From Lojkania enalia (Eukaryota > Ascomycota > Dothideomycetes > Pleosporales): a DNA stretch of 64,000 nt. The position numbers and the translations under genes are program-made. Where the stretch lies: assembly GCA_010094045.1 (NCBI GenBank), contig ML986581.1:124001-188000 (forward strand), read 5' to 3'. Shown here one piece after another: positions 46,444 to 56,230 of this stretch (its first letter is position 1; each line of letters starts with the position of its first letter). The notes below the pieces were generated by a model, which did no database searches, was not told the origin of the DNA, and saw only the letters and a program-made list of their open reading frames with translations.

Positions 46444-47574
46444 CTACTCTTGCCCTTTCGTTTTTCCATAGGCACCACCAGCCAATTTCCTCATCTCCAA
46501 AGCCCTCTTATATGGCGGAGCTGTGGGTGGCTGCACCGGGTCAAGGCTAATCCTATCTTTTGGCAAATGATATGTGGCATCCGAATCATACGCTGAAAGA
46601 TCTCCACATGCTAGAAATGGTGCGATCCACCGTAATCCTGCCTCTTCAACATCGCCCTCGTCTCCTTCTTCTTCATCTCCCAGGTCGATCTCAATAGCGC
46701 CGTCGCCTCGGACCTTCCGTGACATTTCAGTTTTTGCCGGAGGATTTTCCGGAGTGGGTAGCTGTGAACCAGCGCCGAGGGGTGTGTCTAGAGTCGCTTT
46801 GAATCCAGGTGGAGGACAGAAGCCTTCGCAGACAACGAATGCTTCTATGCTACTCGCTCTACTACTTCTCGGCTTCGCAACTTTTACTCTCTCGAATACG
46901 ATTTTAAGTTGCGCAAATAGTAGATCGACATCCTTGCCCCGAAAGATCTTCGCGACGAATTTTCCACCAGGTTTCAGGACACAAAGCGCAAGATTAAGTG
47001 CTGCCCAAAGCAGCTGGCTCTGAACGTAGATATCCAAATCATGAAGTCCAGTAACATCTGGTGCACCGTCCGAGATGACTAGATCCACAGGGTGTGGTGC
47101 AGAAGTGGCGTTCGGATCAAAAGTATCCGGATCCAGAGCCTTCAAAAGCAGTGGTATTGTGGATGGATGCGTGATATCGGCTCGCAACATCGTGACGCCT
47201 TCTAAAGGGCTCATGGGTTGCAAATCAATCGACACAATGCGTACACCTTCCCTTGGCTTATTCTTCTCGAACTCTTCTGCAGCATCCATTTGCACAGGCT
47301 TTTCTTTCTCTAGTCCGAGTACGTAACTCCTCATATCTTTCTGTTTCTCATTCCATCCTGCTCGACCGAACTTTTCGCCTTTGATGAGTACTCTCGATAA
47401 TACTTGACTCCAGCTTCCAGGTGCAGCGCATAGATCTACTACACGAGTGACATTTTCAAAGAGGTTGAATTCTTCGTCCAGTTGAAGAAGCTTGTAGGCG
47501 CTACGAGCACGCCACCCTTCTTCTTTTGCCAGGCGATAGTATGCATCTCGCTTATCTTTTGATGACTTTCCCAT
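46444..47574 (-). CDS. TRM7: tRNA 2'-O-ribose methyltransferase TRM7 (FtsJ/RrmJ family)
   Basis: One exon of 376 residues. The frame opens a little upstream, but the first ATG is at 47574 and gives MGKSSKDKRDAYYRLAKEEGWRARSAYKL (named by its ends), the canonical Trm7 start. The SAM motif is VVDLCAAPGSWSQVLS. The K-D-K-E catalytic tetrad is present: Lys in SAYKLLQLDEEF, Asp in ISDGAPDVTG, Lys in PGGKFVAKIFRG, Glu in SSIEAFVVCEGF. Trm7 methylates ribose 32 and 34 of the anticodon loop of some tRNAs, with partner proteins. The protein is longer than yeast Trm7, with an insert after SQVLSRVL (QKDMRSYVLGLEKEKP) and an acidic stretch near residue 300. Divergent to MAK5. Confidence 0.94.
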   Translation of the reverse strand: MGKSSKDKRDAYYRLAKEEGWRARSAYKLLQLDEEFNLFENVTRVVDLCAAPGSWSQVLSRVLIKGEKFGRAGWNEKQKDMRSYVLGLEKEKPVQMDAAEEFEKNKPREGVRIVSIDLQPMSPLEGVTMLRADITHPSTIPLLLKALDPDTFDPNATSAPHPVDLVISDGAPDVTGLHDLDIYVQSQLLWAALNLALCVLKPGGKFVAKIFRGKDVDLLFAQLKIVFERVKVAKPRSSRASSIEAFVVCEGFCPPPGFKATLDTPLGAGSQLPTPENPPAKTEMSRKVRGDGAIEIDLGDEEEGDEGDVEEAGLRWIAPFLACGDLSAYDSDATYHLPKDRISLDPVQPPTAPPYKRALEMRKLAGGAYGKTKGQE

Positions 47575-47942
47575 CCTCGATATCCCCAACTAGGATAGGA
47601 TAGACAGCTGAGTAACGGAAATGATCTGGCAATATTGCTGTGAAAAGCTCGCAGTAGTCGCAATTTTGTGGATTGAAGCGTAAGTCCTCTCAGAAAATAG
47701 CTTTATGATGCCAATTCAATCGCAGCGAGGTATTATAAATGGCTGCTGTCACGTTGAGGTAGATGTATAAGGAACATGTAAGTGCTCACTGTGACATTGT
47801 GGAGCACGTGAAAACCCCCGGAGGGCAATTTTACGCGATAGCGGGGCTATATTTGCCGAACGACCGACCTCACAAAATTTCCTGCCCAAAACTTTGTGCG
47901 GCTCCAGATGTGCCTTGACGCATATCACAAGCATTTCTCACC
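47575..47942 (+). promoter_or_regulatory. Bidirectional promoter region TRM7 / MAK5
   Basis: 368 bp between divergent start codons of two RNA-biogenesis genes. No specific factor site recognised. Confidence 0.5.
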
Positions 47943-50261
47943 ATGAAGCGATCGCTTCCTCCCAAAGTCGCCGCCATGAAGGCGCGCAAGCGACGAAGAT
48001 TCGAAGATCCTGCGAAACCGAAGCCTACAGCCGCAGCGAAACAGCATGCAAACCCAACAAAGCGAAGAAAGGTGCGCCTCGACGACTTGCACTGGAAAGA
48101 AGTGACAATGCCAGATCGCCTTGATGATTTCGAGGGATTTTACGGGCTTGAGGAAATTGATGACGTGGAAGTTGTAAGAGACGAGAAGACGGGGAAAGTT
48201 TCATTTGAGACAACACAGCTTGAAGAGGAGATAGTTAAGGACGCTACACTTCCGAATGTTGTTTGGGACGATAGACTGCGGTTGAATGGGATGGAGCGGG
48301 AATGTAGTGATGATGAGTCCTGGGAGGGTTTTAGCGAGGGCGAACAGCCTGAAGACAATGAATTGGAAGGAGGCGTTCAAGAAGATATCTCGGCTCTAGT
48401 AGACCATCCCACCGGCACGAACGGAACGAAAGAACCGAATTGCAAGGAACGGAGAGAGAAGAAGAAATGTGGGCCAGAAGTCCTAATGGATATTGGAAAG
48501 AGCGCATTTGAGATACTAGCTGAACAGCCGGCGGATGATGGCATTGAGGAAGTTGACGTCTCTGCGTGGGAAAGGCTAGGACTGTCTACAGAAACGCTCG
48601 GTTCGTTGTCGAGGTTGAAGTTCTCAACACCTACCCTGATTCAATCCTCCGCGATACCAGAGATTCTTGCTGGTCATGATGTAATCGGCAAAGCATCCAC
48701 AGGTTCTGGAAAGACTCTTGCGTTCGGAATCCCCATATTGGAAACATTTTTAACATTCTCACAGAACAATTCCAAGGAAAAATTGCCCCTTGCTTTAATT
48801 ATATCGCCTACCAGGGAACTCGCACATCAGCTTACAGCACATATGACCGCCTTGTGCTCCGATGGTGACTTCAATGCACCATCTATAGCCACTATCACTG
48901 GCGGATTGTCTGTACAAAAACAAAGACGACTACTTGAAACCGCTGATATAATTGTTGGGACACCAGGCCGTTTATGGGAGGTCATTAGCAGTGGCCAGGG
49001 TCTGATGAAGTCGCTGAAGCAGATTAAATTTTTGGTTGTGGACGAAGCGGATCGCCTTCTAAGCGAGGGTCACTTCAAAGAGATGGGTGACATAATCAAT
49101 GTTTTGGAGCGAGATGATGAAGAGGAAGACGACGCTGAAACTAAAGCCGATTCTGAAAAGTCGCCAGAGGTGGAACGTCAGACTTTGGTCTTTTCTGCGA
49201 CGTTCCACAAGGGCCTACAACAAAATCTTGCGAGCAAGAGTAAGGGCAGTGAGCTGATGGGTAGAAAAGAGTCCATGGAGTACCTTCTGAAGAAGCTACG
49301 ATTCCGCGAGGAGAAACCGAAATTTATTGACGCCAACCCAGCCTCACAAATGGCGTCGGGCCTACAGGAAGGGCTAATTGAATGCGCCGGGACCGAAAAG
49401 GACCTTTATCTCTACTCTATATTGCTTTTCTACCCCAAAATACGCTCATTGATATTTACCAACTCCATCTCCGCTGTTCGCCGCCTAACACCTTTCCTAC
49501 AAAACCTCGATCTACCAGCGCTCCCACTTCATTCCCAAATGCCACAAAAAGCCCGCCTCCGATCTGTCGAGCGCTTCACGGAAAGGCCCGGCTCGATATT
49601 AGTAGCAACAGATGTCGCAGCCCGAGGTCTTGACATCCCTGGCGTAGAATTAATTGTACACTATCACCTTCCACGTACCGCAGACACCTATGTCCACCGG
49701 TCCGGCCGTACGGCTCGTGGAGAAGCATCTGGATCCAGTGTCCTGATTTGCGCTCCGGAAGAAGTCGCGGGCGTGCGCCGTCTCATCGTTAAAGTTCACG
49801 CCCGATCTGAACAAGCTTCGAAATCAAAAAAGACGGCCCACTTCATCCGCACTCTTGATATCGACCGCCGCATCGTTTCTCGTTTGAAACCACGTGTGAC
49901 CCTTTCTAAGCAACTGGCGGACGCTGTCACCGCTAAAGAGAAAAAGCATAGCGAAGATGATTGGCTACGGGCTGCGGCCGAAGATCTCGGTGTTGAATAT
50001 GATAGCGAGACTTTCGAGAAGGAAGCACCGGGCAGGCGAGGAAGGGGCAGTGGAAGAAAGAAAAAGGAGAAGGAGGCTAGAGCCATGACCAAGGCTGAGA
50101 TGCAGGCTGTGAGGGCAGAGCTAAAAGCGTTGTTGAGGCAGAGGGTCAACACAGGTGTCAGCGAGAAATACTTGACAAGTGGCGGGATCGATGTTGACTC
50201 GTTGTTGAGGGGCGAGGGGAACTTGGAGTTCTTGGGGCAGGTGGATGGATTGGGATTTTGA
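47943..50261 (+). CDS. MAK5: DEAD-box ATP-dependent RNA helicase MAK5 (DDX24 family)
   Basis: Single exon, 772 residues, matching yeast Mak5 in length. The N-terminus is basic (AAMKARKRRRFEDPAKPKP), as for nucleolar proteins, and FEGFYGLEEID is a Mak5 signature. Helicase motifs: Q motif region FSTPTLIQSSAIPEI, motif I ASTGSGKT (251-258), Ia SPTRELAHQ, Ib TPGRL, motif II DEAD (367-370), motif III SAT, and in the second RecA domain SLIFTNSISAVRRL, VATDVAARGLDIP and HRSGRTAR. A C-terminal Lys-rich extension follows (RRGRGSGRKKKEKE). Acts in the nucleolus in assembly of the 60S ribosomal subunit. An acidic insert (ERDDEEEDDAETK) lies after motif II, common in this family. No defect seen. Confidence 0.95.
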   Translation: MKRSLPPKVAAMKARKRRRFEDPAKPKPTAAAKQHANPTKRRKVRLDDLHWKEVTMPDRLDDFEGFYGLEEIDDVEVVRDEKTGKVSFETTQLEEEIVKDATLPNVVWDDRLRLNGMERECSDDESWEGFSEGEQPEDNELEGGVQEDISALVDHPTGTNGTKEPNCKERREKKKCGPEVLMDIGKSAFEILAEQPADDGIEEVDVSAWERLGLSTETLGSLSRLKFSTPTLIQSSAIPEILAGHDVIGKASTGSGKTLAFGIPILETFLTFSQNNSKEKLPLALIISPTRELAHQLTAHMTALCSDGDFNAPSIATITGGLSVQKQRRLLETADIIVGTPGRLWEVISSGQGLMKSLKQIKFLVVDEADRLLSEGHFKEMGDIINVLERDDEEEDDAETKADSEKSPEVERQTLVFSATFHKGLQQNLASKSKGSELMGRKESMEYLLKKLRFREEKPKFIDANPASQMASGLQEGLIECAGTEKDLYLYSILLFYPKIRSLIFTNSISAVRRLTPFLQNLDLPALPLHSQMPQKARLRSVERFTERPGSILVATDVAARGLDIPGVELIVHYHLPRTADTYVHRSGRTARGEASGSSVLICAPEEVAGVRRLIVKVHARSEQASKSKKTAHFIRTLDIDRRIVSRLKPRVTLSKQLADAVTAKEKKHSEDDWLRAAAEDLGVEYDSETFEKEAPGRRGRGSGRKKKEKEARAMTKAEMQAVRAELKALLRQRVNTGVSEKYLTSGGIDVDSLLRGEGNLEFLGQVDGLGF

Positions 50262-50724
50262 CTAAGCTTATATAGCTATGATCAGAACAGTCAAGCAGGA
50301 TTGTGACATTCACGTTTCTTTTCACTTCGGCTCTTGTGCATGATGTTTCTAGTGTTCGTTTCGTGGTAAGGCGCTGTCGTGGTCTATCCAGCCATAAACA
50401 TAAGTCAACCGCAAAATTTACCTCCTGCGAGATTAACAATTATTCTCGAACAATTCATCTTTTTGGAGGGTGCAAGTTATAAATCCTACACTCTTGGCCT
50501 TTTCATCCCTCATTAGCTGGTGAGACCAACGCAGAGGCTTATCTTCTATGCTTGAGTCTGTTTCGCCCACTGAAGCACTAAGAATGTATGAGATGGTATC
50601 GATTAATAATTAGTACTACCTAGGTTGGGCGGCATTCATATACTTATTTAAATGCTTCAGGCGCTAATACTCCTCTCTCGCTGAAAAGCTCATAGTATTA
50701 TCTATCTGCTAGTTAGCATCTTTC
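50262..50724 (+). other. Convergent intergenic interval, MAK5 / aspartic protease
   Basis: Short 3' flanks only; nothing else recognised. Confidence 0.5.
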
Positions 50725-52373
50725 TCAAATTCCCAATATCAACTTCTCTAGAGCACTCTCGTTGTCTGAGTGCTGGATAAATATAACCTTCTCCCCTTCA
50801 TAAGACACTGCAGACAGCATCCTCTTTACGGATAATCCCTAAATAAAGAGAGAAATTAGAAACTTACCACCAAGGTCGAAAACAGCGACCACGTTCTTCA
50901 GAAATGCATCGCCCAGCACTGCATCCCCATATCCCTGTCTCTGTACGCTCAACAGACAACTACCCTCCCTATCAGATCCACCTCCAGCCAGTAAATCCTT
51001 GTCATCAACCCAAAATGTCTCCCCGCCGATGTTTACCCCGACCTGTGGAATCTGTGCGCTACATCGAGCTCTGTACAAATTACCCAATGAATCATAAGTC
51101 GCAGGCGGAGAAAAAAAGGAAGCGATGCTGTCGGCGACATCGTCAGGGAGATACATAAGTGTTGTTCCAGAATCGATGATTGTGGTTGTGGTGCGGTTTG
51201 TGTAGTCAACTATACCTCGACGGTGAAGTCGAGATTTCTCAAGGTTAAATCCCTTAGAAGGAATGATATCGAAACCGTCTACCGGGATAGAATAGAAAGC
51301 GTAGGCGGAGGCTTGGACGGGATGGATTGGGACGGTGACGAACGTTGGTGAGTGTGGAATAGCGGGAAGGCCACCTAGGGCTAGTAGACCGCCTGAAAGG
51401 GAGCCGGTGGAGTCGGGACGAGATAGAGCGAGTGAGAAGACCGGTGGGAGCGTATAGTTTTCAAAGCTTGGACGCGCGTTAGTGTGCTAGAATTCCGTTG
51501 CTCAAGCTTACCGGAGAGATTGCCCGGCGAAGATACCAAACCTTCTAGAATTGGGTATAGAATCCTTACAGGCTAAATATTACAGACGTGTAGTTCAGAT
51601 CCCTGTGGCCGCTGGCGAGAATCGGATACGCCAAACCTATCAGGCCACTAGATATCCTATCACCAATCCACCACCCTCTTTCTACAACTCCAATGGTTTG
51701 CCTTAATTCCAGACCTCCAATCCTATCATTCTATCAATATATATTTCTCTCATGCTATGCTATCGTGTCATAACCACTCACTCAAAATCTTCCGTCCCAA
51801 TTTCGCCATTCAAAAACTCTCCGTCCATGTACTTAACCTCGAAGTCATGAGTTTCGATTTTTTCCCAAGATAGGCTCTCATTCTGATCATAAAGAGCGCC
51901 AAATCCGCATGCGGATTGTTTAAGTTCCATATCGGTATGGCGAGACAAACATCGGAAATCTGAAGACGCGATCCAGGTATCACTTGACCCGGTATCGAGA
52001 ACAAGAGTATATGGCTTCCTCGCTAGAGAGATACTGGTCATGTATACGCGGCCCCCGATAGTGTAAAGCTTTCGTTGAGTCCTTGCGTTTTCGTGGAGTT
52101 CGTCTCGTGGGGCAATGGCTGGTGTGGAGTTGTATCGTTTTGAATGAGAATATGGAATGGGATACTGCCAAGGTTTCGAAATCAGAGGTAGAGCATGTGA
52201 TGACACTATGGAAGTATGGTGAGCTTAGAAGATTCCATAGCAAATATGGGGTATGGGGGTATGGGATATGGGTTACCGGTAATACGCGACGCATCTTTTC
52301 GCTCCAATGTCAGAACTGGATGACGCGGGACAAATTGAGACAGAAGCAAATAGACAAGCACATGGAAATACAT
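50725..52373 (-). CDS. Secreted pepsin-like aspartic protease
   Basis: Five exons (52373-52277, 52205-51782, 51722-51570, 51466-50868, 50807-50725) give 451 residues; introns 52206-52276, 51723-51781, 51467-51569 and 50808-50867. The first exon encodes a signal peptide (MYFHVLVYLLLSQFVPRHP). The mature enzyme has the first catalytic loop LDTGSSDTWIAS, a flap-region block around KYMDGEFLNGEIGTEDFE, SSGLIGLAYPILASG, then FENYTLPPVFSLALSRP, SGGLLALGGLP and the second catalytic loop IIDSGTTLMYLP, ending GDAFLKNVVAVFDLG. Both Asp residues are present, so it should be active as an extracellular acid protease. The final intron is less sure: if retained, the frame stops at 50839-50841 after FDLGGKFLISLFI, giving 433 residues. 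The spliced end (EKVIFIQHSD) better fits the last strand of the fold. A long plus-strand ORF over exons 1-2 is a shadow. Confidence 0.83.
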
Positions 52374-53205
52374 GGTGAATATAAAATTAATTTTAATGAT
52401 ATTGAATTAGATACTTCCCACGAAATTATACAAAAGCAGGCAACCTACGTAGATTGTTGACATCCGTGTCGGTCAACCCTTGCTTAAACACTATCACAAT
52501 CATTCTTGTCTCACATGCTGAAGATCCTTAATTTCATTCACGCCGCACTCTTGGAAGGCAGTTCACGACCCGAACAGGCCAAAGTGGGAGGATTTCGAGA
52601 ATTGTTGAACTATAGAAAACGGAAGACTGGAGTAAATGTCCTATTATATGCCTCCGAATGGACTGGAACATTCAAGCCATCATGTGGAAGACTTAATGAG
52701 GGCTTGGGATAAATCATCACACGCGCTAAGGTAGAAAAGGACGGAACCCGTCCAAAACCCACAAGGGCTCGTTGACTTACTGAAAGTAATGTTGGGAACA
52801 TTTAGCGACAGGTCGAATGCCGCTTACCTTCGGCTTCTACTCATTACATACCGTAAATTGGGCAGTCGCACAGGTTTATGGTGCGAACCATCCGTATTGA
52901 CGCCTAGGTGATCGTTCGGTTGTTGGTGCCATCTTTGTATATCTGAGGAGCGCATCCATAGAAAATAAAATCTTCACGTGAAACCATTCTCATTCCTTAA
53001 TAAACGTTAGAAGCAAGTCAAGGGCATATCGGTGAAGGCGTACAGTTTTGATTCGCACTAAAGCGCAAGTAGGTCGTTTAATCCCTTCAGCTGGCGCCGC
53101 CACGAACCATTCGCTCCTAAGATTTTATGAATGCTGCATGTAAGTCTGACCCTTTAAGGATATGAAGTCGTAAATGACACACCTGAAACTCCAACTCGAT
53201 AGGTT
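52374..53205 (-). other. Intergenic interval, aspartic protease promoter and LUC7 3' flank
   Basis: No coding signature. The left part should hold the protease promoter; the sequence just before the start codon is AT-rich. Confidence 0.5.
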
Positions 53206-54175
53206 TCACCAACGCCCGCCTCTTCCCCGGCCGCCACGACCACCGCGCCTTCCAAAGCCGCCACCCCCATAGCCGCCCCCTCCACCCCAACCTCCAGGGC
53301 CTCCCCGGCTTGAGCCATCGTGATCATTCTGAGGAACGTAGCTTTCACGGGGGGGCTGCCGACCTTTGAGTTCTTGCTGGAGGGCATTGTAGGATTTTCG
53401 CATCTGCGCATACCCAAGATGCATCTTGCCATAGAAGTGATCTGCTAATCTACGATCATTGTCCAAGCGACTAAGATACGCACCGCACACGTCACACACT
53501 TGAAGCTTCTGATGACCCGACGGTCCACCAGTATCTGCCAATGCCTTGAGCTCGCGCTCGCGCTCCTCTTTCTCCTGTTTCTTCTGGCGGATTTTGAAGA
53601 ACTCGGTGACGGCCATGTTCACCATGCCCTCTTCGCCCATGATTTCAATTTCAAGCAAACCAGCTTCGATCGACTTCGTCAGCTCATTGATCTGCCTAAG
53701 CTGGTAAGGCGTTAGCAATCCATCCGCAAGGCAGCTTCGAGCGACCTACCAAGTTATTCGTTTGTTTGATTTCCTCCGGAGTTTTCTCCAACCTTCGCTG
53801 AGCTTGCTCAATGCGGCGGTTGCACTCATCAACATACTTTTGCATGTCTCTTAGATAATCAAACTCAAAACCTAGGCCGCGCTTCTGCTCTAGTGTCATT
53901 TCCTGATACTCGGTCCTCAACGCCTCATTATGCGCTTTGGGACAAGGGCCGAAATCTTGCTTAGTATTCGTGAATAGATCGTGGGGGCAATTTCCGACAA
54001 GATAAGAGCGGCAAACTTTGGGATCGCGTATATTCAGCTGAGGAGCGCGCTCGGGGGCCCCAGACATGGACTGCTCGCCCATGAGCTGCTCTGCTAACAG
54101 TTAGCTACATATCGACACGGACGGTACAGGTGATAAGAGTATACCGAGTAGCCTGCGAGTCTCAGCAGCGGCCAT
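53206..54175 (-). CDS. LUC7: U1 snRNP-associated splicing factor LUC7
   Basis: Three exons (54175-54145, 54090-53750, 53700-53206) give 288 residues; introns 54091-54144 and 53701-53749. The spliced start MAAAETRRLLEQLMGEQ is the LUC7 N-terminal helix. The first zinc finger is CCCH type: CRSYLVGNCPHDLF followed by DFGPCPKAHNEAL. A coiled coil follows (YVDECNRRIEQAQRRLEKTPEE into QINELTKSIEAGL), then the second C2H2 finger CDVCGAYLSRLDNDRRLADH ending HLGY. The C-terminus is a Gly/Arg-rich (RGG-like) tail in place of the RS domain of animal homologues. LUC7 helps U1 snRNP select 5' splice sites in the nucleus. Divergent to GPI16, 242 bp between start codons. Confidence 0.95.
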
Positions 54176-54417
54176 GTTGACTGCACTGACAGAGTTGTTG
54201 CTGATTGTAGTGCGGTGAAGCGGCGACGGAGCTATCGAGCGCGGTCGCGAAATCTAAGAACACCAACTACCAAGACCAACACCGTTAGTCATCAATACCT
54301 GTCACGTGCGCTGACTGACTGTGGATGTTCGATTGGATGCCACACCACATGTTGGACGCCTCTGTACAGCTTCTCATTCCTTCATAAACAGCACGCAGAC
54401 GTGGCTGCAATGCCGCT
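54176..54417 (+). promoter_or_regulatory. Bidirectional promoter region LUC7 / GPI16
   Basis: 242 bp between two divergent start codons. No specific element recognised. Confidence 0.5.
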
Positions 54418-56230
54418 ATGCTCTCTTTTCTTGCTTTACTTCTTTTCAATGCCTTCATAGCAAGCGCTTCAGCCAGCTCCGATTATTCTGAGCACCTGCT
54501 TTTGAGACCACTTCCGCAAAAAGCCCTCCTCGCTTCCTTCAACTTCCGCAGCAACGAGTCCTCCACGGCCTTCGAGCAGCAGAATTTCCGGTACTTTCCG
54601 CGCTCGCTAGGCCAGATCTTGCAGCATGCCGGGACGAAGGAGCTCCATTTGCGTTTCAGCTTAGGTCGGTGGGATGCGGAGAATTGGGGACAACGACCCT
54701 GGAACGGGGCGCGCGAAGGCGGCACCGGCGTAGAGTTATGGGCTTGGGTTGAAGCTCAGAACGAGGAAGAGTAAGATCACTGCACTGTTACACGTTCTGG
54801 CAGCTGACTCGGAGCGCAGAGCATTCGCACGATGGCTGACCCTCACGAATGCCCTCTCTGGCCTCTTCTGCGCCTCGTTGAACTTCATCGATGCCACCAA
54901 GACAATACGGCCAGTGATGTCATTCCCGCCGGAAGGTGACCATCAGAACCCGTCGCAGTTGCATCTACTACATGGCACGCTCCCCCATGAGGTTGTGTGT
55001 ACCGAGAACTTGACACCTTTTCTCAAACTACTTCCGTGCAAGGGCAAAGCCGGCATATCCAGTTTGCTGGACGGACATAAATTGTTTGATGCGTCATGGC
55101 AAACCATGGCGGTTGATGTACGTCCTGTGTGCGAGGAAGACGGAGAGTGCACGTTAGAGACGGAGCAGACAGTCGACATGGTGCTAGATATCGATCGATC
55201 AAAGCGCCCCCGGGATAACCCAATCCCTCGGCCACTTCCCATTGAGGAGATTGAATGCGACACATCGAAAGGATATAGTGCTCAGGATACCTGCTATCCT
55301 ATTCACAAGACTTCGGAGCCAGCATTCAGTCTATCTGGAATATATGGACGATCATTAAAGGGAGCGTGTCCTTTAACGGATGAAAGTAGTGAAAATTCCT
55401 ACACGGTGTGCATCAACACTCCACCTGAAAGAATAATTCACGTCAATACGACAGGACAATACGCTGAGAGCACGTCCGAAAATCATGCTATGAGATGCTA
55501 TAAGCTTCCGGTTGGTGCAGACTTCGATCTCGTCTTGCCAGAACAGCAGATGACTACCAGGTTAGTCCTTGCACAGCCGCCTCTATATGCGGCTCGCCAC
55601 ATCAATGGTCACGGACAGGAGCATGGCAGCGTTCAAGCTGTCATTACGAATCCCTCCTCGACGGATGCAGTTGAATTCGTGTATCTGGAATCTCTTCCTT
55701 GGTTTATGAAGCCTTACATACATACTTTACAAGCTCGAGTTAACTCATCACCCGAGAACCCAATCAGAGAGACGTACTACCGGCCAGCTGTTGACCGACA
55801 ACGTGGAACTCATCTCGAGTTGCGGATGGTCATCCCTGCCGCATCTACTCTGACTTTGACTTATGATTTCGAAAAGGCAATACTACGATACACTGAGTAC
55901 CCACCCGATGCGAATCGAGGTTTCGATGCTGCACCCGCGATAATCCGCCTAATCTCGCCCGAGTCCTTGGACAAAAAAGGCATTTATCTCCGAACAACAT
56001 CTCTACTCCTCCCTTTGCCGACACCAGATTTTAGTATGCCATACAATGTCATCATCCTAACAAGTACGGTCATAGCTTTAGGCTTTGGAAATATTTTCAA
56101 TTTGCTCGTACGTCGTTTTGTAGGCGCAGATGAAGTACAGGGAATGGGTCCTGGTGGGCTTAAGGGTATTATACGAGGAAAGGTCGAGAGGCTGAAAGCT
56201 AGATTTCTGACCAAAAAGAAGACTGCATGA
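54418..56230 (+). CDS. GPI16: GPI transamidase component GPI16 (PIG-T)
   Basis: Two exons (54418-54770, 54820-56230; intron 54771-54819) give 587 residues. Signal peptide MLSFLALLLFNAFIASASA, then the conserved opening SEHLLLRPLPQKALLASFNF, FPRSLGQIL, ELHLRFSLGRWDAENWG and WAWVEA. After splicing come LTNALSGLFCASLNFID, LPHEVVCTENLTPFLKLLPC (family hallmark with Cys pair), SGIYGRSLKGACPL, ESLPWFMKPYIHTL and the YRPAVDRQRGTHLEL block. One C-terminal span (VIILTSTVIALGFGNIFNLL, about 530-550) and a short basic tail complete a type I membrane protein. GPI16 is disulfide-linked to the catalytic subunit GPI8 and stabilises the ER complex that attaches GPI anchors to proteins. Complete and intact. 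Confidence 0.95.

Noticed and set aside
48025..48358. Antisense ORFs over MAK5
   Set aside because: Shadows of the helicase frame, which shows every DEAD-box motif.
51467..51569. Apparent frameshift or stop inside the aspartic protease, suggesting a pseudogene
   Set aside because: A 103-nt intron with donor GTAAGG, branch CACTAAC and acceptor CCAAG removes it and joins SVIFSL to FENYTLPPVFSLAL in frame.
52083..52460. A 125-codon plus-strand ORF
   Set aside because: It lies exactly opposite the first two exons of the aspartic protease, whose signal peptide and catalytic loop are clear on the minus strand.
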